A stretch of DNA of 64,000 nt from contig NZ_JAGDFX010000005.1 of the NCBI RefSeq assembly GCF_017498065.1, positions 62,001 to 126,000 on the forward strand, in the 5' to 3' direction. Positions within the stretch are counted from its first letter, which is position 1. The number at the start of each line of letters is the position of its first letter. Positions 55,757 through 64,000 of this stretch are shown here, piece by piece. The DNA comes from Oceanisphaera pacifica. GTDB taxonomy: Bacteria > Pseudomonadota > Gammaproteobacteria > Enterobacterales > Aeromonadaceae. The translations under genes were made by a program, and so were the position numbers. The notes beneath the pieces were generated by a model, which saw nothing but the letters and a program-made list of their open reading frames with translations, was not told the DNA's origin and did not search any database.

Positions 55757-56086
55757 TTAACCAGCGGCAGTGCTTCCATCTTCTAGGTGCGGCTTTACTC
55801 GGCGCACATTCTTGGCTTCTTGTTCATAGGCCCTGTGCCTTACGTCCCAGATTTCTACGGCATGCTGAATGTTGAGCCAAAACTCTGGGGTATTGCCCAA
55901 TGCTGCAGCAAGCTTGATAGCCATAGGTGCAGTAAGTGTGCCTTTGTCGTGCACAATGCGACTCAAGGTATTTCTGTGCACGCCCATGGCGTCTGCCAGC
56001 TCGCTGATTTCGATGTTCATGGGTTCCAGAAATTCCATCACCAGCATTTGACCAACGGTTACTGGCCGACGTTTTGTATTTCTCAT
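55757..56086 (-). CDS. higA: HigA-family antitoxin (XRE-type DNA-binding protein)
   Basis: 109 residues from ATG at 56086 (MRNTKRRPVTVGQMLVMEFL); an open frame extends to 56227 but overlaps higB, and GGAGG precedes the internal start. The helix-turn-helix is ISELADAMGVHRNTLSRIVH; ALGNTPEFWLNIQHAVEIWD is the HigA/VapI signature. It neutralises HigB and represses the operon. 38 bases after higB. Confidence 0.93.
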   Translation of the reverse strand: MRNTKRRPVTVGQMLVMEFLEPMNIEISELADAMGVHRNTLSRIVHDKGTLTAPMAIKLAAALGNTPEFWLNIQHAVEIWDVRHRAYEQEAKNVRRVKPHLEDGSTAAG

Positions 56087-56124
56087 AATTTCATACCTCC
56101 AAACATGCTCCAACACACGCTTAA

Positions 56125-56418
56125 CTAGCCCTTGTACGCATGTGGGTCTAAGTACGTATCCTGGGCGACGCCTTCTTGCCAACGAAAAATCAGTCGATAT
56201 TGCTTGGTGACGCGGATGGAGCACCATCCGGACAAGTTACCCTGCAAATGCTCAAACCGATTACCTGGCGGAACCCTCAAGTCGGATTCCTGTGTGGCTG
56301 CATCCAGGATCTGTAGCTTCCTAAAGAGCGCACTTTCGATGGTGCTGGGTATCTTTTTGTAACTCTGATCGTCTTCGTAAAAGGCTTCTAGCCATGTGTC
56401 TTTAAATTCAATTGCCAT
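56125..56418 (-). CDS. higB: HigB-family toxin (RelE/ParE-like mRNA interferase)
   Basis: 97 residues. Family landmarks: RKLQILDAATQESDLRVPPG, GNRFEHLQGNLSGWCSIRV and QYRLIFRW, with basic catalytic residues. Ribosome-dependent mRNA cleavage is the family activity. The toxin gene precedes the antitoxin gene, the order typical of higBA. Placed just inside the right border of the island, where such modules often stabilise the element. Confidence 0.92.
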   Translation of the reverse strand: MAIEFKDTWLEAFYEDDQSYKKIPSTIESALFRKLQILDAATQESDLRVPPGNRFEHLQGNLSGWCSIRVTKQYRLIFRWQEGVAQDTYLDPHAYKG

Positions 56419-56599
56419 AGTGCCTAATCACTTTTTACTTATTTTATGCACAACATCGTTATGCGTCAAGGTTGGTAAAAACAAGAGTCGGTCTGTTACG
56501 TGACAGTCATCTACGTACAATCGCCCTACTTCTTTACTGATCGAGGCAGCGACTATCTTTACCATCAGACACCGTCATAGCATAGAACAATCGTTAAGC

Positions 56600-56663
56600 A
56601 CAAAAAGGGGCGCCTAAGCGCCCCTTTGTCATTTACAGCTTGCCTTATTCAGGCTTGCTGATT
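56600..56663 (-). terminator. guaA terminator and right copy of the 64-bp repeat
   Basis: Identical to 47570-47633. Contains the terminator AAAGGGGCGC (56604-56613) with GCGCCCCTTT (56618-56627), T-run on the reverse strand, and a second imperfect stem (CAGCTTGCC with GGCTTGCTG). It abuts the guaA stop codon and marks the right border of the accessory region. Confidence 0.9.
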
Positions 56664-58239
56664 ATTCCCACTCGATAGTCGCAGGTGGCTTGCCTGAGAT
56701 ATCGTAAACGACGCGAGAAATGCCTTCAATTTCGTTGATAATACGATTAGAGACATGACCTAAGAAGTCGTAAGGCAAGTGTGCCCAGTGTGCAGTCATA
56801 AAGTCGATGGTTTCTACGGCGCGTAGTGATACTACCCAGTCGTATTTACGAGCATCGCCCATTACACCCACAGAGCGTACTGGCAAGAATACAGTGAAAG
56901 CTTGGCTGACTTTGTTATACAAGTCGTGCTTGTGCAGCTCTTCAATAAAGATAGCATCGGCACGGCGCAGCAGATCACAATACTCTTTTTTCACCTCACC
57001 CAATACGCGCACACCTAAGCCAGGCCCTGGGAAAGGATGGCGATAGAGCATGTCGTATGGCAGGCCAAGTTCTAGACCAATGCGGCGCACTTCGTCTTTA
57101 AACAACTCTTTTAGCGGTTCAACCAGACCCATTTCCATGTCTTCTGGTAGGCCACCAACGTTGTGGTGAGATTTAATTACGTGTGCTTTACCCGTACCGG
57201 CGCCAGCAGACTCAATAATGTCTGGGTAAATAGTTCCCTGAGCTAACCATTTCACGTCTTTGATCTTGCTGGCTTCGCCGTCAAATACTTCAATAAACAC
57301 ACGGCCAATGATCTTACGCTTAGCTTCTGGCTCATCTTCACCGGCTAGAGCCGATAAGAAACGGTCTTCTGCGGGAACGTGAATAATGTTTAGGCCAAAT
57401 TTATCACCAAACATTTCCATCACTTGATCGGCTTCGTTTAAACGCAATAATCCGTTATCAACGAAGACACAAGTCAGCTGTGAGCCAATTGCTCGGTGCA
57501 ACAGCATAGCGGTCACAGACGAGTCAACGCCGCCCGACAAACCTAGTAACACTTTGTCGTTGCCGACTTGCTCACGAATGCGCTCAACCGCGTCATCAAT
57601 AATGGTCGCGGGCGTCCACAGTGCTTCACAACCACAAGCATCACGAACAAAGTGCTCTAACATGCGTGAGCCTTGGCGCGTGTGGGTGACTTCTGGGTGA
57701 AACTGTAAGCCATAAAACTTACGCTCTTCATCAGCCATCGCGGCAAAGGGGCAGCTGGCGGTTTGAGCTGTTTTTTCAAACCCGTCTGGCAAGGCCACAA
57801 CCTTGTCGCCATGACTCATCCATACGTCTAGCAATGGTTGGCCGCTATTATCAATGGCATCTTCAATATTGGTTAGCAAGCCACTGTTAGCCACGCGTTG
57901 TACTTGGGCATACCCAAATTCGCGCTGTTTAGACCCAGCAACCGACCCACCCAGTTGCTCTGCCATGGTCTGCATACCATAGCAAATACCCAATACCGGC
58001 ACGCCTGCTTCAAATACATACTGTGGCGCTCTAGGGCTATTAGGCTCGGTAACGGACTCGGGACCACCAGACAAAATAATGCCATTGGGCTTAAAGTCGC
58101 GAATTTTTTCTTCCGTTACGTCCCATGCCCACAGCTCACAATAAACACCCAACTCCCGAACGCGGCGGGCAACCAGTTGCGTGTATTGTGAACCGAAATC
58201 TAGGATCAGGATCCGGTTATCATGAATATTATTGGTCAT
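56662..58239 (-). CDS. guaA: GMP synthase (glutamine-hydrolysing)
   Basis: Converts XMP to GMP. Class I glutamine amidotransferase with Cys in [11 protein letters not shown] and His/Glu in [13 protein letters not shown] pyrophosphatase loop [15 protein letters not shown] near residue 230; C-terminal dimer domain ending [11 protein letters not shown] at 58239 has AGGA 5 bases upstream, giving 525 residues, as in E. coli; the open frame extends 19 codons further. Follows guaB on the same strand. Its 3' end is the border of the accessory region. Confidence 0.97.
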   Translation of the reverse strand: MTNNIHDNRILILDFGSQYTQLVARRVRELGVYCELWAWDVTEEKIRDFKPNGIILSGGPESVTEPNSPRAPQYVFEAGVPVLGICYGMQTMAEQLGGSVAGSKQREFGYAQVQRVANSGLLTNIEDAIDNSGQPLLDVWMSHGDKVVALPDGFEKTAQTASCPFAAMADEERKFYGLQFHPEVTHTRQGSRMLEHFVRDACGCEALWTPATIIDDAVERIREQVGNDKVLLGLSGGVDSSVTAMLLHRAIGSQLTCVFVDNGLLRLNEADQVMEMFGDKFGLNIIHVPAEDRFLSALAGEDEPEAKRKIIGRVFIEVFDGEASKIKDVKWLAQGTIYPDIIESAGAGTGKAHVIKSHHNVGGLPEDMEMGLVEPLKELFKDEVRRIGLELGLPYDMLYRHPFPGPGLGVRVLGEVKKEYCDLLRRADAIFIEELHKHDLYNKVSQAFTVFLPVRSVGVMGDARKYDWVVSLRAVETIDFMTAHWAHLPYDFLGHVSNRIINEIEGISRVVYDISGKPPATIEWE

Positions 58240-58301
58240 CGTTTTCCTACTCATTGCGTCTTGTCTTAGTACAAGGCCACCTAAAAACGGCGGCAATAGA
58301 A

Positions 58302-58323
58302 AACGGGGGAAGGCTCCCCCGTT
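58302..58323 (-). terminator. Hairpin between guaB and guaA
   Basis: AACGGGGG (58302-58309) pairs with CCCCCGTT (58316-58323), loop AAGGCT, short T-run on the reverse strand. It lies 17 bases after guaB and 63 before the guaA start, so it may act as a partial terminator or processing site inside the operon. Confidence 0.6.
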
Positions 58324-58339
58324 GACTGCATTTTTTGGA

Positions 58340-59803
58340 TTAACCTAACCGGTAGTTAGGGGCTTCCTTGGTGATAGTAACATCGTGCACGTGTGACTCT
58401 TGAATACCTGCGCCAGATATCTTAACAAATTCTGCTTTGGTGCGCAGACAATCTATGGTTGCGCTGCCTGTTAAGCCCATGGCACTGCGTAAACCGCCCA
58501 TTTGCTGATGGATTACTTCTTTTAACTTACCTTTGTAAGGAACGCGACCTTCAATGCCTTCCGGTACTAATTTATCGGCGGCATTGTCCGTTTGAAAGTA
58601 ACGGTCGCTTGAACCTTTACTCATGGCGCCTAAGGATCCCATACCACGGTACGACTTAAAAGAGCGACCTTGGAATAATTCTATTTCACCGGGAGATTCT
58701 TCGGTTCCGGCAAACATAGAGCCCATCATGACGCAGTTTGCGCCGGCGGCTAAGGCTTTAGAAATATCACCAGAAAAGCGAATGCCACCATCGGCAATCA
58801 CAGGCACATCTAAGTCTTTAAGCGCTTCAACGGCATCGGCCACCGCCGTAATTTGCGGCACACCACAACCGGTGACAATACGGGTGGTACAAATAGAGCC
58901 GGGGCCAATGCCCACTTTAACGGCACTGGCGCCTGCTTTAGCTAACGCTAGCGCCCCAGCCGCCGTGGCAACGTTACCACCCACAATGGCTAAGTCAGGA
59001 AAGGCTTGACGGGTTTCACGAATGCGCTCGAGTACGCCTTCTGAGTGTCCATGTGAAGAGTCGATAAGCAAAACATCTAACCCAGCATCCACTAAGGCTT
59101 GAATGCGCTCTTCGTTACCTGGTGCGGCACCTACAGCGGCACCAACACGTAAGCGACCTTGGGAATCTTTACAGGCGTCGGGTTTACTTTCCGCTTTTTG
59201 GAAGTCTTTGGCACTGATCATGCCGGTCAGCTGGCCTTGATTGTTCACCACTAGCACTTTTTCTATGCGGTGTTGCTGCATCAGCGCTTGTACATTGTCT
59301 CGTGAAGCACCGCTACCAACGGTAACTAAGCGATCTTTTTGGGTCATCACTTGTTCAACACGCTTGCTCATGTCTTGCACAAAGCGCATATCTCGGCTGG
59401 TAATAATGCCCACTAAATCGCCATTAGCAGTCACAACCGGATAACCGGCAAAGCCGTTAATGCGAGTTTGTTCACGCACTTCACCAATGGTCATGTCTGG
59501 ACGAACGGTAATGGGATCAGACACCATGCCGCTTTCAAATTTTTTCACTTTGCGTACTTGCGCCGCTTGGGCTTCTATAGACATGTTTTTATGGATAAAA
59601 CCAATGCCGCCCTCTTGGGCTAAGGCGATAGCTAAGCCAGCTTCGGTAATGGTGTCCATGGCAGCAGAAACAATGGGGATATTAAGCGTAATGTCTTTTG
59701 TTAAGCGGGTGCGTAAATCAGCCGTGTTCGGCAGTACAGAAGAATGGGCAGGAACTAGCAGTACATCGTCGAAAGTTAAGGCGTCTTGTTTAATCCTAAG
59801 CAT
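58340..59803 (-). CDS. guaB: IMP dehydrogenase
   Basis: Oxidises IMP to XMP, the committed step of GMP synthesis. [20 protein letters not shown] start; two CBS domains over about residues 93-205 ([27 protein letters not shown]); catalytic Cys in [15 protein letters not shown]; flap near residue 400 ([17 protein letters not shown]). ATG at 59803 gives 487 residues, matching E. coli (488); the open frame runs 52 codons further upstream into the xseA promoter. First gene of guaBA. Confidence 0.97.
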   Translation of the reverse strand: MLRIKQDALTFDDVLLVPAHSSVLPNTADLRTRLTKDITLNIPIVSAAMDTITEAGLAIALAQEGGIGFIHKNMSIEAQAAQVRKVKKFESGMVSDPITVRPDMTIGEVREQTRINGFAGYPVVTANGDLVGIITSRDMRFVQDMSKRVEQVMTQKDRLVTVGSGASRDNVQALMQQHRIEKVLVVNNQGQLTGMISAKDFQKAESKPDACKDSQGRLRVGAAVGAAPGNEERIQALVDAGLDVLLIDSSHGHSEGVLERIRETRQAFPDLAIVGGNVATAAGALALAKAGASAVKVGIGPGSICTTRIVTGCGVPQITAVADAVEALKDLDVPVIADGGIRFSGDISKALAAGANCVMMGSMFAGTEESPGEIELFQGRSFKSYRGMGSLGAMSKGSSDRYFQTDNAADKLVPEGIEGRVPYKGKLKEVIHQQMGGLRSAMGLTGSATIDCLRTKAEFVKISGAGIQESHVHDVTITKEAPNYRLG

Positions 59804-59960
59804 TGCAATATTCACCATAGTTGGGGGGTAAAAATATTGCAGTAGAATTTTAGGCATGTTGGCCCTTGGGGTAAAGCTATTTTTGTTATTTTGTTGAATT
59901 AAGCGCAAAATAGCGCTAAAACGCTTACCCTTTACACAAAAGTACTCATCAGAGGCCATT

Positions 59961-61289
59961 TTGCAGCAAGATAAGTCAACAAACGTCTATACCGTCACTC
60001 GGCTAAACCGACAGGCTCGCTTATTGCTTGAAGGTGAAATGAATAAGGTGGCATTAAGTGGAGAAATTTCTAACTTAGCCACCCCCAGTTCAGGGCATTG
60101 GTACTTTTCTGTTAAAGATAATCAGTCTCAGCTGCGTTGTGCCATGTTTCGTGGTAATAACCAACGCGTGGCATTTCGTCCGAAAAACGGCGATCAGGTA
60201 CTGATTGTTGGCAAAATCACCCTTTATGAACCAAGAGGTGATTATCAGCTAGTGGCCAGTACCATGACAGCGGCTGGCGATGGCCTACTTAAACAACAAT
60301 ATGAAGCCCTTAAGCAGCAATTAACGGCTGAGGGGCTATTTGATACTGAGCGCAAACAACCCTTACCGCCCCACCCAACACGGGTGGGCATTATTAGCTC
60401 CCCTACCGGCGCGGCTCTACAAGATATTTTAACTGTGCTGGCACGCCGTGCTCCGCATATACAGGTCATTATTTACCCAAGCCAAGTACAAGGTGAGCAG
60501 GCGCCTAATCAGTTAATATCGGCCTTAGCCGTGGCTAATCGGCGCAATGAAACCGATCTCTTAATTGTAGCGCGCGGTGGCGGCGCATTAGAAGATTTAT
60601 GGGGCTTTAATAACGAGCAGTTAGTGCGCGCCATTAGCGCCTCGCAGTTACCAGTAGTCAGCGCCGTCGGCCATGAGGTCGACTTTACCTTAACGGATTT
60701 TGTGGCCGATTTGCGTGCGCCCACCCCTTCTGCCGCAGCAGAGCTGATTAGTCGCGATGCACAAGCCCAGCAAATGCAATATCAGGAATGGCAACAGCGC
60801 CTGCAACAGGCTAAGCGCCGTTACCTCACACAGCTCAGCCAACAGCTTGCTCGCCTAAATGCGCGGTTACAATTACAAAACCCACGCCAGCAGCTGCAAC
60901 AGCAGACGCAACAATTAGATCAGCTACAAGCCCGCTTGCAGCGCGCTGTTATGCAACGCCTAGCCCATGCACAACAGCGCCTAGGCCATAATAAGCTACG
61001 TTTGCAACACCAGCACCCTGCCACACAATTACAACAGCGCCGCACTCAACTGGCAGAGTTACAGCAACGCCTAAGCGCGCAATTAAAAACTAAAATGGAT
61101 GAGCGGGCTCATCAATTAGCAATTGCCAGCACACGCCTTAATGCCATGAGCCCACTTGCCACTCTTTCGCGAGGCTATAGCATTACATTGCATCAAGAAA
61201 GCGTATTAACCAGCACCAAGCAAGTGAATAGCGGCGATACTATTACCACACGCCTTGCCGATGGTGAGCTAATTAGCCGCGTTGAGTAA
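59961..61289 (+). CDS. xseA: Exodeoxyribonuclease VII large subunit
   Basis: Degrades single-stranded DNA together with XseB. N-terminal OB-fold ([20 protein letters not shown], then [20 protein letters not shown]), the catalytic domain with [29 protein letters not shown] and [17 protein letters not shown], and a long Gln-rich coiled coil (residues 265-390) typical of the subunit. TTG start with AGAGG 5 bases upstream. Divergent from guaB as in E. coli. Length 442 (E. coli 456). Confidence 0.95.
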   Translation: MQQDKSTNVYTVTRLNRQARLLLEGEMNKVALSGEISNLATPSSGHWYFSVKDNQSQLRCAMFRGNNQRVAFRPKNGDQVLIVGKITLYEPRGDYQLVASTMTAAGDGLLKQQYEALKQQLTAEGLFDTERKQPLPPHPTRVGIISSPTGAALQDILTVLARRAPHIQVIIYPSQVQGEQAPNQLISALAVANRRNETDLLIVARGGGALEDLWGFNNEQLVRAISASQLPVVSAVGHEVDFTLTDFVADLRAPTPSAAAELISRDAQAQQMQYQEWQQRLQQAKRRYLTQLSQQLARLNARLQLQNPRQQLQQQTQQLDQLQARLQRAVMQRLAHAQQRLGHNKLRLQHQHPATQLQQRRTQLAELQQRLSAQLKTKMDERAHQLAIASTRLNAMSPLATLSRGYSITLHQESVLTSTKQVNSGDTITTRLADGELISRVE

Positions 61290-61423
61290 ATAACCGCCAT
61301 TAAGAGCCATATTGGTTGCCCTTTATAATTCAAACTGAATTATAAATTTACCTATTCCACATCGAAAAGTGGGTATTTTTAACTATTATTACCACTGAAA
61401 CAAGCCAACACTAAGGCCAAACT

Positions 61424-62485
61424 ATGCTAAAAAAAATCACCTTTTATACCTTATTGCTGATTGCTGGATTAAGTAGTCAGGTTCAGGCGCAAGCGCCACT
61501 AAAAATTGGTATTACTGAAGTGCCCCCCTTTGTTATGAAAACCGAAGACGGCCGTTGGGAGGGCATTAGCATTGAGTTATGGGAAGACATAGCACAAGGC
61601 ATGGAACGCGAGTATGAATGGCAGCCCATGGCCTTTGGCGAGCTATTAGATGCGGTAGAAGCCGGAGATATTGATGTGGCGGTGGGGGCGTTAACCATGA
61701 CCGCCGATCGCGATGCTCGATTTGACTTTACGCATCCTTTTTATCAAACCGGACTCTCTATCGCGATTCCTAAAGTGCCAGAAAATACCATTTTTAGCAG
61801 TATAAAAGCTTTTTTAAGCTGGCAGTTTTTAAGCGTGGTATTAGGTCTTGCCGCCTTATTATTAGGTGCAGGCTTTTTATTATGGCTGGCCGAGCGTCGC
61901 CATAACCCAGAGCAATTTGGTGGCTCTGCGGCACAAGGCATTGGCGCCAGCTTTTGGTGGGCCGCCGTTACTATGACCACAGTCGGCTACGGTGACAAAG
62001 CACCCACCTCATTCGCTGGCCGTGTAATTGGTTTGGTATGGATGTTTGCCGGCATGATAGTGGTGGCCAGTTTTACCGCGGCAATAACCAGCTCGTTAAC
62101 GGTTAATAATTTGCGAGTAGGAATTCAAAGTGCAAATGACTTACCAGGTAAGTTAGTGGCCACCATTAATGAGACTGCCAGCCAGCGTTATTTAGAAGAA
62201 GAGCGGATTCGCTATCAGCTTTACCCCAATTTAACTGCTGCTATAGAGTCGGTAAGTAAAGGCGAAACCGACGCCATTGTGTATGACCGTGCCTTGATGC
62301 TGTATCGAAATATGCAGCAAAACAGCCCATTAACAGTACTGCCGGGGGTGTTTGATAAACAGCTTTATGCCTTGGCGCTGCCCGATGGTAGCCCGATTAG
62401 AGCGCAAATATCTCAGCAAGTATTAAGGGTAACTGAAGCAGACAGCTGGGCTGATGTTCGTGCTAACTATTTAGGGAAAGAGTAA
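61424..62485 (+). CDS. Glutamate-receptor-like ligand-gated channel with K+ filter (GluR0-type)
   Basis: 353 residues. Signal peptide (residues 1-22), first half of a periplasmic-binding-protein fold (residues 25-120, PLKIGITEVPPFVMKTEDGR; GALTMTADRDARFDFTHPFY), membrane helix M1 (131-155), a pore loop with the potassium filter T186-V-G-Y-G-D191, helix M2 (200-225, ending VVASFTAAITSSLTV), then the second half of the binding fold (GKLVATINETASQRYLEEER; GETDAIVYDRALMLY). This is the layout of cyanobacterial GluR0, a glutamate-gated potassium channel. The ligand here is unknown; binding-fold residues suggest an amino acid. Confidence 0.9.
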   Translation: MLKKITFYTLLLIAGLSSQVQAQAPLKIGITEVPPFVMKTEDGRWEGISIELWEDIAQGMEREYEWQPMAFGELLDAVEAGDIDVAVGALTMTADRDARFDFTHPFYQTGLSIAIPKVPENTIFSSIKAFLSWQFLSVVLGLAALLLGAGFLLWLAERRHNPEQFGGSAAQGIGASFWWAAVTMTTVGYGDKAPTSFAGRVIGLVWMFAGMIVVASFTAAITSSLTVNNLRVGIQSANDLPGKLVATINETASQRYLEEERIRYQLYPNLTAAIESVSKGETDAIVYDRALMLYRNMQQNSPLTVLPGVFDKQLYALALPDGSPIRAQISQQVLRVTEADSWADVRANYLGKE

Positions 62486-62593
62486 GCCTTAAAAATAGCT
62501 GTCAGCGATAAGCTAGAAGCCTGAAAAATAAAACACATGTATTTCTTCTCGCTTTCAGCTTCAAGCTTATTGCCCTTTACCGTCTTTCAACAT

Positions 62594-62626
62594 AAAAACA
62601 CCGAGCTTATTAGGCTCGGTGTTTTT
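62594..62626. terminator. Bidirectional terminator
   Basis: AAAAACACCGAGC (62594-62606) pairs with GCTCGGTGTTTTT (62614-62626), seven-base loop. Lies between the convergent channel gene and chemoreceptor gene. The 100 bases before it carry AAGCTAGAAGCC/AGCTTCAAGCTT arms like the repeat at 13.0 kb. Confidence 0.92.
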
Positions 62627-62670
62627 ATGTTAGCTAATGCTTAGCACCGGACACAGGTGCTTGTTTAGGC

Positions 62671-64000
62671 TTAGTTTTGCAAGCGGTAGTGATTGATCAT
62701 GTCCTCTAACACCTTACATTCTTCCACTAACTGCAAGCTGGCTTTGGCCGCCGCAGTGGATTGCATTAAGGTCTCACCTGAAGAGTCACGCACCCGCGTA
62801 ATATTGTAACTTACCTCAGCACACACAGAGCTTTGCTCGTTAGACGAGGTAGCCACTAACGCATTTAACTCATTAATGCGCTGCACCTGCTCTACTATGT
62901 CTTGTAAAGACGCCATGGCGGCTTGGGTGCTAGACACACTGCTCACCGCTTGCCCTTCTGCCTTTTCAATGGCCAATACCGCTTCTTTAGCTTCGCTTTG
63001 TAGTAAGTGGATCATGTCGGTAATTTCTTGTGCCGATTGCTGAGTGCGCAATGATAGCGTACGCACTTCATCGGCCACCACTGCAAAGCCTCGGCCTGAC
63101 TCTCCCGCCCGTGCCGCTTCAATGGCGGCGTTAAGCGCCAGCAAATTGGTTTGCTCAGCAATGCCTTTGATCATATCCATAACATGGTCTACTTGGTTAC
63201 AGCGATCATCTAAGGTACGCACCACACGGTCAATACGGCCAATTTCACCACTCAGCTCTTCTATGCCCGCCACGGCCACTTGCGCTTGCTCATTGGCGGT
63301 CATGGCAAAGGTATTACTTTGTTCAGAAGTTTCGGCAGTGAGTCGCGCATTTTCTCGCACTTCTTGCGCTGAAGCTTCCATTTCATTAACGGCTGTGGCA
63401 ATGAGTGCGGTTTCTTGATCTTGGGCTTTTACCGAACTGTCTGTTTGTTCCGCCCCTTGTTGAATTTGATCCGCCGCACTATAAATTCGCCCGGTTACTT
63501 CTTGTACTTCCCGCAAGCTATGTTGAAAGCTGCTGAGCATGCCATTAACCGACACCACCAAGCCACCCAGTTCATCGTTACCCATGGGTACTAGGCGTGA
63601 TGTTAAATCGCGATTTTTGGAAAACTCTTGTAGGCGCTGACTAATATTCAAAATCGGATTTTTAAGATAATGATTTTGAATTAACCATAATAAAATACCG
63701 GCTAATAACATCACCACTAATAATACGCCGCCAAGACGCAAGTTATTATTATGAATTTGGCCAAAGGTATCACTTAAGTCATAACTAATACGCACCGCGC
63801 CCATTACCGTGCCTTCATCCACCACATGACATTGTAAACAGGCCGTGCCTCTATATTCTTTAAATGCTTTATAAGGTTTAACTAAAGTAAGGCTGGGGAT
63901 TTTATCATCTAAGTGTAAATCTAATACGGTTTCGCCTTGTTCAATGGCTCGTCGGTCAAGATCGTCCTCTATGCCCTGATCCGCAGCACCTGGGCCAAAG
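62671..64000 (-). CDS. Methyl-accepting chemotaxis protein with periplasmic c-type haem motif (N-terminus cut)
   Basis: The reverse-strand frame is open from the window edge to the stop at 62671, 443 codons visible. Order: part of a periplasmic sensor domain with the haem-binding motif in [20 protein letters not shown], a membrane helix ([19 protein letters not shown]), a HAMP domain ([20 protein letters not shown]), and a long cytoplasmic signalling coil with the hairpin tip [21 protein letters not shown]. The CxxCH suggests a haem-c sensor for redox or a gas ligand, as in DcrA of Desulfovibrio. An in-frame GTG at 63825 is not the real start. Confidence 0.93.
   Translation of the reverse strand, partial: FGPGAADQGIEDDLDRRAIEQGETVLDLHLDDKIPSLTLVKPYKAFKEYRGTACLQCHVVDEGTVMGAVRISYDLSDTFGQIHNNNLRLGGVLLVVMLLAGILLWLIQNHYLKNPILNISQRLQEFSKNRDLTSRLVPMGNDELGGLVVSVNGMLSSFQHSLREVQEVTGRIYSAADQIQQGAEQTDSSVKAQDQETALIATAVNEMEASAQEVRENARLTAETSEQSNTFAMTANEQAQVAVAGIEELSGEIGRIDRVVRTLDDRCNQVDHVMDMIKGIAEQTNLLALNAAIEAARAGESGRGFAVVADEVRTLSLRTQQSAQEITDMIHLLQSEAKEAVLAIEKAEGQAVSSVSSTQAAMASLQDIVEQVQRINELNALVATSSNEQSSVCAEVSYNITRVRDSSGETLMQSTAAAKASLQLVEECKVLEDMINHYRLQN

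Noticed and set aside
56500-56599. Second Tn7-like end near the right border (TGTACGTAGATGACTGTCAC on the reverse strand)
   Set aside because: Starts with TGT but lacks TnsB-like AATAAAGT motifs and does not match the 48046 end.
47570-56663. Site-specific integrase for the guaA island
   Set aside because: No tyrosine or serine recombinase reading frame, whole or broken, was found between the repeats.

Overview
The window is a chromosomal segment of a gammaproteobacterium. Gene order in several blocks matches Escherichia coli: topA with sohB and yciK, pgm-seqA with divergent ybfF, ybfE-fldA-fur, gyrA with divergent ubiG, nrdA-nrdB-yfaE, guaB-guaA with divergent xseA, and serC-aroA. Codon use, an OmpK/Tsx channel, an NhaD-type sodium antiporter and a fatty-acid cis/trans isomerase suggest a marine or halotolerant relative of the Aeromonadales (Oceanimonas/Oceanisphaera-like). 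That placement is inference; no rRNA or marker alignment was possible.

Layout. 1-12.9 kb: nhaD (cut by the window edge), argA, lysC, topA, astB, sohB/yciK, and a LysR regulator with a MalY/PatB-type lyase. 12.9-14.6 kb: a repeat-rich stretch with tRNA-Ser(UGA) and an HPP membrane protein. 14.6-25.6 kb: OmpK/Tsx, astE, pgm, seqA, ybfF, ybfE, fldA, an L,D-transpeptidase facing its likely substrate Lpp, fur and glnS. 25.9-26.4 kb: four identical tRNA-Asn genes. 26.5-33.1 kb: a degenerate GGDEF/EAL protein, a MerR regulator and serC-hisC-aroA. 33.3-41.2 kb: gyrA/ubiG and the ribonucleotide reductase operon behind two NrdR boxes. 41.2-46.95 kb: small membrane and envelope proteins, cti, and a DadA-family oxidoreductase under a tandem glycine riboswitch.

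An accessory region runs from about 47.6 to 56.6 kb. It is bounded by a 64-bp perfect direct repeat of the sequence just downstream of guaA; the left copy also keeps a diverged remnant of the guaA 3' end. It holds decayed mobile DNA (a Tn7-like end with a broken tnsA, a MFS transporter fragment, a broken Y1/REP-type transposase between inverted repeats), a LysR-hydrolase-oxidoreductase cassette, an unrecognised three-gene operon ending in a PD-(D/E)XK nuclease-like protein, and a HigBA toxin-antitoxin pair. The three-gene operon is the best candidate for an undescribed system, possibly defensive.

56.7-64 kb returns to core sequence: guaA, guaB, xseA, then a glutamate-receptor-like channel with a potassium selectivity filter, and a chemoreceptor whose periplasmic domain carries a c-type haem motif (cut by the window edge). 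A family of 130-180 bp intergenic repeats with internal inverted arms occurs three times (13.1, 14.4, 22.2 kb).
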